27,445 nt of DNA from IMG/VR virus record IMGVR_UViG_3300011261_000213, positions 1 through 27,445 of that record; one strand, 5' to 3'. Positions within the stretch are counted from its first letter, which is position 1; each line of letters begins with the position of its first letter. Positions 6,573 to 11,670 of the stretch are shown here, one piece after another. The DNA comes from a virus. The position numbers were made by a program, and so were the translations under genes. The notes beneath the pieces were generated by a model. It was not told the origin of the DNA and ran no database searches. It saw only the letters and a program-made list of their open reading frames with translations.

Positions 6573-7018
6573 TAAAGAAAAATTATAAGAATACCGATAA
6601 AGCTAATAAAAATTGGTTTAAAAGCGAATTTAATAAAACTAAAGATTTTATGGTTGATCAAGTCGCTGTGGAAAACGCAAAAGAATTACATGGAACTTGG
6701 TGTAAAGAAGTAAACTTACTACTGAAAAAAGGGATTAAAAGAAAAGATAATTCCCTTGAATTTTCAATCGGGGATTTAACTGAAGATGAATTTCTATTCG
6801 TTAAACCGTTTATTAAAACTGATAATTCATCTTGTGCCTGGCTTACGCATTATATTGACTCAGACTTTGCAAAACATTTAAGAAGCACAGCAGCACTAAA
6901 ATGGGATGAGTTAAGTGATTGGCAGCAACTTTTAAATGTTAAAATTGCAACCAAAAAACTTAAAGAGAAGAAATCAAAAAATAGTGATTATTATTCTAAT
7001 TTAATGGATGCTATGTAA
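6569..7018 (+). CDS. Hypothetical 149-aa protein ending the replication operon
   Basis: ATG 6569 has AAGGAG seven bases upstream and a 4-bp overlap with the preceding 38-aa gene. A TTG at 6545 would be an unlikely start. The protein is basic at both ends (MIKKNYKNTDKANKNWFKSE and KKLKEKKSKN) with a central acidic/aromatic part (LTEDEFLFVKPFI, CAWLTHYIDSDFAKHL). As the last gene before the convergent terminator it occupies the place where lambdoid phages carry a late regulator. No Q-type zinc motif is visible, and the function is unknown. Confidence 0.65.
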   Translation: MIKKNYKNTDKANKNWFKSEFNKTKDFMVDQVAVENAKELHGTWCKEVNLLLKKGIKRKDNSLEFSIGDLTEDEFLFVKPFIKTDNSSCAWLTHYIDSDFAKHLRSTAALKWDELSDWQQLLNVKIATKKLKEKKSKNSDYYSNLMDAM

Positions 7019-7041
7019 AAAAGGGAGCACACAGGCTCCCT
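7017..7041 (-). terminator. Intrinsic terminator for the minus-strand operon
   Basis: On the minus strand, AGGGAGC-CTGTGT-GCTCCCT forms a 7-bp GC-rich hairpin (7041-7022) followed by five T residues. It sits at the 3' end of the leftward genes 7862-7139 and begins right after the stop of the convergent plus-strand gene. On the plus strand the hairpin has no T run, so it should act mainly on leftward transcripts. Confidence 0.75.
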
Positions 7042-7045
7042 ACAA

Positions 7046-7095
7046 ATATTGGATGGTGCAATCAAAAACTCAACCTTTAAAATCCCATCCAATAT
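7046..7095. repeat. 11-bp perfect inverted repeat with 28-nt loop
   Basis: ATATTGGATGG (7046-7056) is exactly complementary to CCATCCAATAT (7085-7095). It lies between convergent operons next to the intrinsic terminator. It could be a second, longer-loop RNA hairpin, a protein-binding site or a recombination site. No T run follows on either strand. Confidence 0.6.
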
Positions 7096-7138
7096 CTATA
7101 TTTTACTTGATTTATTTTATCTTGTAAATATTTAAATC

Positions 7139-7333
7139 TTATTTATATATATCACCACTATTTTTATAAAAAATCTTTCTCAAAAAAGAAGGTTGGTGAT
7201 TTCTAGCATAAGCTAGCTTTTCTTCTAACGACTTGGTCGACTCATCAAAGAAAAAATTTACCTTAATCTTCCTTAATTCGCATTTCAATTTAGAGCGTTC
7301 TTCATTCTCCAGAATAATATTAAATGCTTCCAT
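7139..7333 (-). CDS. Hypothetical 64-aa protein
   Basis: The ATG at 7333 has AAGGAG upstream on the minus strand with typical spacing. The product starts MEAFNIILENEERSKLK. A central FFDESTKSLEEKLAYARNH is faintly like SAP/HeH-type two-helix motifs, but this is weak. The C-terminus is basic. Last gene of the four-gene leftward operon, just ahead of the terminator. Confidence 0.55.
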   Translation of the reverse strand: MEAFNIILENEERSKLKCELRKIKVNFFFDESTKSLEEKLAYARNHQPSFLRKIFYKNSGDIYK

Positions 7334-7357
7334 GGTTATATCTCCTTATATTTTTTA

Positions 7358-7492
7358 CTAAAACGGTTCGTGATCAATAGATGACACAGCTAACTCATAA
7401 ACTGAGCTATCATAACGGTTCTTTACTTCTTCAATAGATGTTTGAATATCCTCAATACACATTTTTATTTCTATCTCTAAATTAGTAGTCAC
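7358..7492 (-). CDS. Small 44-aa protein downstream of the antitoxin gene (GTG start)
   Basis: A GTG start at 7492 is preceded by GGAG on the minus strand and overlaps the end of the Phd/YefM-like gene by 11 bp. The product reads MTTNLEIEIKMCIEDIQTSI and ends in a short acidic tail (SSIDHEPF). It is in the usual position of a toxin partner but is far too short for Doc or RelE and has no toxin motif. Confidence 0.45.
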   Translation of the reverse strand: MTTNLEIEIKMCIEDIQTSIEEVKNRYDSSVYELAVSSIDHEPF

Positions 7493-7694
7493 AGTTATTC
7501 TCCTTTTTGAATTTACGCAATTCTTTAATATCACCCAATTTCTCCAGCATATCGCAGTATCTTACCGCAGATATAACGACAGCTAAAGGCTGCTCACGTC
7601 TCGTGATGACTGATATCTTGTCGCCATAAAATGCCTCGTTTACTAAAGTTGCGAAATTAGATCGCGCGTCTACTGTTGTATAAGTGTTTCTCAT
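7482..7694 (-). CDS. Phd/YefM-family antitoxin, without a recognisable toxin partner
   Basis: A 70-aa product with the classic N-terminal Phd/YefM fold: TTVDARSNFATLVNEAFYGD followed by ISVITRREQPLAVVISA. This is the DNA-binding/dimerising half, with the 'conflict with R.G.P.AVVIS' strand pattern. The C-terminus (CDMLEKLGDIKELRKFKKE) would be the toxin-neutralising helix. Family members repress their own promoter and block Doc- or RelE-type toxins. Here the downstream genes encode 44- and 64-aa proteins with no toxin signature. The protein may therefore neutralise a host toxin or act only as a repressor; operator-like palindromes lie at the operon promoter. Confidence 0.85.
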   Translation of the reverse strand: MRNTYTTVDARSNFATLVNEAFYGDKISVITRREQPLAVVISAVRYCDMLEKLGDIKELRKFKKENNCDY

Positions 7695-7712
7695 TTTAAA
7701 TCTCCTATTTTT

Positions 7713-7862
7713 TTATACTTCTCTATACCAGCCATGCTGATCACATTCAACCTGCACTAGCTCAGACTTGTCGCAGTCCCACCCGTCCAAGGTGTCTACC
7801 GACCCTGTTTTTGGATTCATATATAAATCTTCGGTACTTTGTAACGCTTCTTTATAGTTCAT
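7713..7862 (-). CDS. Hypothetical 49-aa protein, first gene of the leftward operon
   Basis: ATG 7862 has AGGA 8 bases upstream on the minus strand. The product contains DLYMNPKTGSVDTLDGWDCD, a pattern I associate with short phage proteins of unknown role (a NPKTGSVD..W motif), and ends CDQHGWYREV. It is expressed first from the strong promoter at 7906-7934. Function unknown. Confidence 0.6.
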   Translation of the reverse strand: MNYKEALQSTEDLYMNPKTGSVDTLDGWDCDKSELVQVECDQHGWYREV

Positions 7863-7882
7863 AATAATATCCTTTTTTTATG

Positions 7883-7915
7883 TAGTCACAATTGACTATG
7901 TACCTAGTGTACATA
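7883..7915. promoter_or_regulatory. Operator-like palindromes over the leftward promoter
   Basis: There are two adjacent inverted repeats. TATGTAC-CTAGT-GTACATA (7897-7915) covers the -10 of the leftward promoter, and TAGTCA-CAAT-TGACTA (7883-7898) lies just downstream of it. Placement over the -10 and early transcript suggests repression. The operon's own Phd/YefM-like protein, or the Cro-like protein, are candidates. Confidence 0.55.
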
Positions 7916-7934
7916 CAGTAATTAAACCTGTCAA
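7906..7934 (-). promoter_or_regulatory. Strong sigma70-type leftward promoter
   Basis: On the minus strand: TTGACA (7934-7929), 17 bp, TACACT (7911-7906). It drives the four-gene operon 7862-7139 that contains the antitoxin. The -10 lies within a perfect palindrome. Confidence 0.75.
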
Positions 7935-7978
7935 GGGCTTATTAGCTAAAACATACTTAGCTTTTATAAGGATAAAGC

Positions 7979-8007
7979 TTGACTTTTATAGATAACTTTA
8001 CTATATT
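7979..8007 (+). promoter_or_regulatory. Strong sigma70-type rightward (late) promoter
   Basis: TTGACT (7979-7984), 17 bp, TATATT (8002-8007). It is the only clear strong rightward promoter ahead of the long plus-strand run from 8098 to the window end, so it is the natural late promoter. It is back to back with the leftward promoter at 7906-7934, and the predicted start is near 8014. Confidence 0.72.
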
Positions 8008-8015
8008 TATATGAG

Positions 8016-8071
8016 CGCACGTAAATCGTAGGAAAATCGATGTGACAACTTTAATGGCCCTACGTTGTGCG
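8016..8071 (+). promoter_or_regulatory. Structured leader hairpin at the start of the late transcript
   Basis: CGCAC (8016-8020) pairs with GTGCG (8067-8071), and CGTAGG (8027-8032) pairs with CCTACG (8059-8064). This forms a two-segment stem that starts within a few bases of the predicted transcript start. A terminator is unlikely because no T run follows. A leader structure in this place could act in antitermination or mRNA protection. Confidence 0.5.
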
Positions 8072-8097
8072 TACTTTTAAATTGATGAGGTGTTTTT

Positions 8098-8307
8098 ATG
8101 TCAGTTTTACCAGCGTTGCTTTTTGTTTTGTTTTTGGCGCTTAAGTTAACAGGTATTATAGCGTGGTCATGGATTTGGATAACTGCCCCACTTTGGGGTT
8201 CATTGGTTGGAATTGTATTATTTATGATAGTTATTCCATTGTCGTTTGTTTTAGTGGCTGCGGTACCTGTGACTATTATGGCGATTGTAAGCTATTTTAA
8301 GAAATGA
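8098..8307 (+). CDS. Small multi-span membrane protein (Fragile-X-F-type phage annotation)
   Basis: A 69-aa, almost entirely hydrophobic protein with GAGG 7 bases upstream. Segments at about residues 4-22 and 29-63 (two or three spans) contain LKLTGIIAWSWIWITAPLWG, a motif shared by small phage and bacterial proteins annotated as transmembrane Fragile-X-F protein. It ends in a short basic tail (YFKK). First gene of the late transcript. A holin-like role is possible given the absence of other clear lysis genes, but it is unproven. Confidence 0.7.
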   Translation: MSVLPALLFVLFLALKLTGIIAWSWIWITAPLWGSLVGIVLFMIVIPLSFVLVAAVPVTIMAIVSYFKK

Positions 8308-8312
8308 GATTT

Positions 8313-8388
8313 TCCCCAGTAGCTCAGTTGGTAGAGAGAACGACTGTTAATCGTTACGTCGGTGGTTCGAGTCCATCCTGGGGAGCCA
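8313..8388 (+). tRNA. tRNA-Asn (GTT)
   Basis: A complete 76-nt cloverleaf. The acceptor stem TCCCCAG/CTGGGGA is perfect, the anticodon stem AACGA/TCGTT encloses loop CTGTTAA with anticodon GTT at 8346-8348, the T arm is GGTGG-TTCGAGT-CCATC, the discriminator is G, and the 3' CCA is encoded (8386-8388). One mismatch (G-A) occurs in the D stem. It lies five bases after a membrane-protein gene within the late operon and is cut from the same transcript. It may boost Asn codon reading, since the structural proteins are Asn-rich. Confidence 0.96.
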
Positions 8389-8469
8389 AATTTAACAGGT
8401 GCAAACGTGAGTATAAGTGATACAATACATCTGGACTGATCAGAATAAATGCAGAATTAAGGAGCTATT

Positions 8470-8919
8470 ATGATAGTTAAAATTAAAGAGAGAGTTGAAC
8501 CTTATTACAAGGTAGGCGATATCTTATTTGATGATATTAAAAGGGAAAGTTTAATTATAACCAGCTTAACCAGATCAGGAGAAAAAGGGAAAGGGGTAAA
8601 TTTTTATAACTTTCTTCAATTTGATGGTGATGAAGTTACATATTACCAACTAAAACCCTTAGATGATCTTCGCTATATAGTAAAACAGCCATCACCTTTA
8701 ACTTTATATTCTGATTATTATCCGATCTTTAAGGCTGAATGCGGTTGCAATTGTAGTGGCGATCTTATTTATATTAGCATCGGCAATTATGATTCTGTTC
8801 TTATTGTAGACTCTCCGCATAGCCAATATCCAGGCATACCTTACCTCGATAATTGGGATGCTATAGATGATTTAACAATTGTTTCGTTTAAAGGAACTGT
8901 AGAGTTAAGTAACGAATGA
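8470..8919 (+). CDS. Hypothetical 149-aa protein
   Basis: The ATG has AAGGAG upstream. The first 70 residues look like a small beta-rich module (YYKVGDILFDD... SLIITSLTRSGEKG). The second half holds a CGCNC cysteine cluster (about residue 94) and ends in acidic strands (IVSFKGTVELSNE). No signal peptide. Not recognised. It lies between the tRNA and the DUF5681 gene in the late operon. Confidence 0.65.
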   Translation: MIVKIKERVEPYYKVGDILFDDIKRESLIITSLTRSGEKGKGVNFYNFLQFDGDEVTYYQLKPLDDLRYIVKQPSPLTLYSDYYPIFKAECGCNCSGDLIYISIGNYDSVLIVDSPHSQYPGIPYLDNWDAIDDLTIVSFKGTVELSNE

Positions 8920-8928
8920 GGTTTTATA

Positions 8929-9390
8929 ATGAGTGATAAAAAAATAATTGAAGAGAAAAAACCACTTAAAAAGAACGCTCACCTTTTTAAAAAAGGAACG
9001 TCGGGCAACCCAGCTGGAAGAAAGCCTGGCGTAGAAGACAAACGCACTAAGTATCGTAAGCTTATGCAGAATCATGCTGATGAACTTGTTAAGAAGTGTT
9101 TGTCTGAGGCTTTGGCAGGTGATAAAGTGATGCTTAAAGTTTGCATTGATAAGCTTCTACCTAACGCCAAGAGTGAGCGTATAGTAAGTGGTGTTATAAA
9201 GAACCTAGATAAAGATGATATTAAGAGTCTCCAAGAGGCTAGTAAGTCTGTAGTTAACGCTGTGAGTAAAGATGATATTACACCCGATCAAGCAAAGAGC
9301 TGTATGGACGTGCTAGACAGTCATGCTAAAATGATAGATCGTACAGAGATTATAGAGCGTCTGGAGAGGATAGAGGGCAAATTGAAATGA
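8929..9390 (+). CDS. DUF5681-containing protein, possible small terminase subunit
   Basis: A 153-aa product. Residues about 20-34 read FKKGTSGNPAGRKPG, the diagnostic DUF5681 motif found in phage proteins that often sit near terminases. A Lys-rich N-terminus precedes it. The C-terminal half is helical (DDIKSLQEASKSVVNAV, then EIIERLERIEGKL), suitable for oligomerisation. A DNA-recognition role in packaging is plausible from context, although the large terminase is 3 kb further on. Overlaps the next gene by 4 bp. Confidence 0.65.
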   Translation: MSDKKIIEEKKPLKKNAHLFKKGTSGNPAGRKPGVEDKRTKYRKLMQNHADELVKKCLSEALAGDKVMLKVCIDKLLPNAKSERIVSGVIKNLDKDDIKSLQEASKSVVNAVSKDDITPDQAKSCMDVLDSHAKMIDRTEIIERLERIEGKLK

Positions 9391-9554
9391 AAGACAAATA
9401 TTATTGCTTAAGTTTAATTATCTTAAGTATAGCTATTATACTCTCAAGTATCGAGATAAACATACTTGAAAAGAAAGTTACAGATGCTCAGATTGATGCA
9501 AATAATAATACTATAACGCTATCTCATTGCGCGTTCCTTTGGAGAAAATTATGA
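9387..9554 (+). CDS. Small single-span membrane protein (55 aa)
   Basis: Starts in a 4-bp ATGA overlap with the DUF5681 gene. Residues 7-24 (CLSLIILSIAIILSSIEI) are a membrane segment, followed by a short charged helix (NILEKKVTDAQIDANN). The N-terminal anchor with periplasmic coiled coil resembles a very short Rz-like inner-membrane spanin or another lysis accessory. It has no Cys lipobox. The tight overlap with the next membrane protein suggests a pair. Confidence 0.55.
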   Translation: MKDKYYCLSLIILSIAIILSSIEINILEKKVTDAQIDANNNTITLSHCAFLWRKL

Positions 9555-9661
9555 TAGAATGGTTAAGGAATAAGGTAATTGATTTCACATGCTGGTCATG
9601 TGCAGTTGCCGTTGTAATTGTGATTTTAGGAATTTTGTATTTTATTATTAGGTTAGTTTAA
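9551..9661 (+). CDS. Tiny membrane protein (36 aa)
   Basis: ATG 9551 with GGAG upstream, overlapping the previous stop by 4 bp and the next start by 1 bp (TAATG). The C-terminal half is one hydrophobic span (AVAVVIVILGILYFIIRLV). Both neighbours are coupled to it, so it is probably translated. It could be a holin or antiholin-type peptide. Confidence 0.55.
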   Translation: MIEWLRNKVIDFTCWSCAVAVVIVILGILYFIIRLV

Positions 9662-9900
9662 TGACAATAACTAAAGAACAAGCTGCATTTCACTCTGAGG
9701 ATCTTGTTGTTCTTGCGGGGTTTCTTGAGAAAGATATTGATAGCTTTCCAAGTGGTAGTCTTTATCTGATAGAGGCTTTAATAGGTAATTTAACACAGTC
9801 TCTTTCAGATATTTGCGGCGATATAAAGTTAAAGTACTTTGAGTTAGATGACATTTTACATATTGTTTCTGAGGAGCTGCGTACAAGGGAAGGTAAATGA
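9661..9900 (+). CDS. Hypothetical 79-aa protein
   Basis: The start is coupled to the previous stop (TAATG). The product is acidic and helical (AAFHSEDLVVLAGFLEKDI, YLIEALIGNLTQSLSDIC) and ends RTREGK. No known domain. Part of the run of small coupled genes 8929-10091. Confidence 0.6.
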   Translation: MTITKEQAAFHSEDLVVLAGFLEKDIDSFPSGSLYLIEALIGNLTQSLSDICGDIKLKYFELDDILHIVSEELRTREGK

Positions 9901-10091
9901 TAGTAACTAAAAAATTCACAAACCAAATGCAAATGCTATCAGCTCAGGAAAAGCTCTTACTGCTAACTAAACTTGCTAAACAGTTGAGATGCAAGGTTAA
10001 AAACTGTAAGATTGACAATGATAAGAATACTTTCTCTTACGAGGTTGAGGGTAGGGAGTTGGATGTTGAGACTTTTAGGAATGGGTTATGA
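9897..10091 (+). CDS. Hypothetical 64-aa protein
   Basis: The start overlaps the previous stop by 4 bp (ATGA). The product is basic (MIVTKKFTNQMQMLSAQEKL, LRCKVKNCKIDN) and contains a pair of cysteines. It ends three bases before a highly structured non-coding element. Function unknown. Confidence 0.6.
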   Translation: MIVTKKFTNQMQMLSAQEKLLLLTKLAKQLRCKVKNCKIDNDKNTFSYEVEGRELDVETFRNGL

Positions 10092-10093
10092 AA

Positions 10094-10201
10094 GAGTGCT
10101 GTAAAACATAACATTTAGCATGTTATGTGTGGGGTTAAGGAGACGGGAGACCTGGCGCGTCCAGCGTCCCGTCAACGAGTATAACCCCACTTGCCGCACT
10201 T
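10094..10201 (+). ncRNA. Putative structured RNA with a three-way junction (no known family recognised)
   Basis: Four nested or adjacent stems cover a 108-nt gene-free stretch that is locally much richer in G+C than its surroundings. The outer stem is AGTGC/GCACT (10095-10099 / 10196-10200, plus one G-U pair). The first arm is ACATAACA/TGTTATGT with a 7-nt loop (10106-10128). The second arm is GTGGGGTTA/TAACCCCAC (10129-10137 / 10182-10190), 9 bp, directly abutting the first. Inside it are GACGGGA/TCCCGTC (10142-10148 / 10167-10173) and CTGG/CCAG (10152-10155 / 10161-10164). No T run follows, so it is not a simple terminator, and it is not a tRNA. It could instead be a DNA recognition site such as a packaging or recombination site. 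Confidence 0.6.
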
Positions 10202-10223
10202 CATATGATATTGATACTTTATA

Positions 10224-11174
10224 ATGGATGAAACTTATAATATGAGCTACGAATACCAACCATTTAATAACAATTTCACAGCAAACGGGTACACCTTAAT
10301 TCAAGGGGTAAGACAAAAAATAAACTCTTTTGATGTTTATATTGCTGGTACTTTTAGCAGAGATGGGAAACAGTTTGGAGCGTTATATACTGGACCGTTG
10401 TCAGGAAATGGGGATAATGGAGATTGGGAACTATTTGGTTATAAAGATAGAGATGAGGTAGTACATTTAGATACATCCTTCTATGGGCCAAATAATCTAG
10501 GAGATGGTGGAGTTGAGGTTGTAGGGTCTTATGTTAAAGAAGGTAGAACTGTTGGCTTATTAGTTAGTATAGTAGATGGCGTCAAGGTTTGGAAAACTTT
10601 AGACCCGACTAATGGAGACGCAAAAAGGACATTTGTCCACAGTATAATGGGGCATCTAGCGGTTGGAAATTACGACCTAGGCGCTCATATATACTCTTTT
10701 ATATATCATAAGAAAACCGATGAATTTATTCCGTTTCTTGTGGAAGGTTCTAGCGAAACCACACTATATGGTATCTGGTGTAATTCCGAGAATCGATATA
10801 CTGTTTGTGGTGGTTGTATAATTAATAAAAAAGTTATGGGGTTTGTTTCTGATATTGATGAAGTCGGAGATGCCCTAGACACTGTTACTATTGATGATGG
10901 TTGCTCTCATATTCAAGGTATAACACCAAATGGTTTAGGCGGTTACTATTTAGCTATTAATGAGATAAATGGTAAGTGTCGTATAGGTAATATGAATCGC
11001 GGAGATAATAGCTATTTAAGGTATGGTGGCTCTATAGAGCTAAACAGTTATCCATCACCAATAGCGTCGAAGATGAGCGCAAACACAATTATAGGCGATA
11101 GTGTTTTGGGTATCTATGAGGTTAATATAGGTAGTCGAACTGTTCCTATTTCCTATTTATGTGGGGCGCTATGA
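10224..11174 (+). CDS. Beta-propeller-like accessory protein (possible moron or cargo)
   Basis: A 316-aa protein with repeated short beta-sheet blocks. Recurrent elements include DVYIAGTFSRDGKQFGALYTG, IMGHLAVGNYDLGAHIYSF, LYGIWCNSENRYTVCGG and HIQGITPNGLGGYYLAINE. This 'x-YGIW-x-N-x-x-x-YT-x-GG' type is reminiscent of uncharacterised bacterial proteins with propeller-like repeats. It has no signal peptide and no membrane span. The start is uncertain: ATG 10224 and ATG 10242 both lack a strong ribosome binding site. It is not part of any standard capsid or tail gene set, and it sits between the structured RNA and the packaging genes. That suggests a moron, virion decoration or host-interaction protein. 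Confidence 0.65.
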   Translation: MDETYNMSYEYQPFNNNFTANGYTLIQGVRQKINSFDVYIAGTFSRDGKQFGALYTGPLSGNGDNGDWELFGYKDRDEVVHLDTSFYGPNNLGDGGVEVVGSYVKEGRTVGLLVSIVDGVKVWKTLDPTNGDAKRTFVHSIMGHLAVGNYDLGAHIYSFIYHKKTDEFIPFLVEGSSETTLYGIWCNSENRYTVCGGCIINKKVMGFVSDIDEVGDALDTVTIDDGCSHIQGITPNGLGGYYLAINEINGKCRIGNMNRGDNSYLRYGGSIELNSYPSPIASKMSANTIIGDSVLGIYEVNIGSRTVPISYLCGAL

Positions 11175-11356
11175 CATTATTTATAACTTTTATTGTAACA
11201 TTTGTTGGATTGGCGATTAATGAGATTGACAACTCCAATAAAGAACCACTAACACATAGAATATGTAATCACATTAGGAAACATAACAACCAATTTATAT
11301 ATTCTATTGATACAACAACCTCAGCAGTATCTACAAAAAATATATTTAATAAATAA
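11171..11356 (+). CDS. Small N-terminally membrane-anchored protein (61 aa)
   Basis: ATG 11171 forms an ATGA overlap with the preceding gene and has GGGG just upstream; an ATG four codons earlier is less likely. Residues 2-17 (TLFITFIVTFVGLAIN) form a hydrophobic span or uncleaved signal. The rest is polar (HRICNHIRKHNNQFIYSID). Function unknown. Confidence 0.5.
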   Translation: MTLFITFIVTFVGLAINEIDNSNKEPLTHRICNHIRKHNNQFIYSIDTTTSAVSTKNIFNK

Positions 11357-11367
11357 GGTCTAATAAT

Positions 11368-11571
11368 ATGTGTAGATTTTGCGTCGCATTCTGGTTAATG
11401 TTTATGGGAATATGCGCTTTGATATTTTTCGTATCAAATTCATATAAAGAGATCACTAAGGAGCAATCAACCCCTTTAACATTTCATGAATCACCTTCGT
11501 CAACTGCTGTGTCGGATGATCAAGTAAATATAATAACATTAGCAGAATTGGCCCCAGCACATAACGTTTAG
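11368..11571 (+). CDS. Small membrane protein (67 aa), competing with an antisense frame
   Basis: The N-terminal half is a hydrophobic segment (FWLMFMGICALIFFVSN) and the C-terminal half is Ser/Thr-rich and polar. AGG lies upstream at a long spacing. The last third overlaps a minus-strand frame (11456-11653) that also looks protein-like. At most one may be real. Gene direction of the operon favours this one. Confidence 0.42.
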   Translation: MCRFCVAFWLMFMGICALIFFVSNSYKEITKEQSTPLTFHESPSSTAVSDDQVNIITLAELAPAHNV

Positions 11572-11653
11572 TTAATACTTTAAAGAATATCTTTAACTCG
11601 TCTAAATCTTTATTATCATTTTTTATTCTTTTACCTTGACATTTCTTGCTCAT
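11456..11653 (-). CDS. Possible antisense small membrane protein (65 aa)
   Basis: This minus-strand frame has a basic polar N-terminus (SKKCQGKRIKNDNKDLDEL) and one hydrophobic segment (YVLGPILLMLLYLLDHP), a natural-looking small membrane-protein layout. GAGAG lies about 9 nt ahead of ATG. It fills the otherwise empty 11572-11653. No good promoter was found upstream, and it opposes the late operon, so it is uncertain. A comparable lone minus-strand membrane gene exists at 25096-25248. Confidence 0.38.
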   Translation of the reverse strand: MSKKCQGKRIKNDNKDLDELKIFFKVLTKRYVLGPILLMLLYLLDHPTQQLTKVIHEMLKGLIAP

Positions 11654-11670
11654 TTTAATATTCTCTCTAT

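Noticed and set aside
7358-7492. The 44-aa gene as a Doc/RelE-type toxin partner
   Set aside because: It is far too short and has no conserved toxin residues; kept as hypothetical only.
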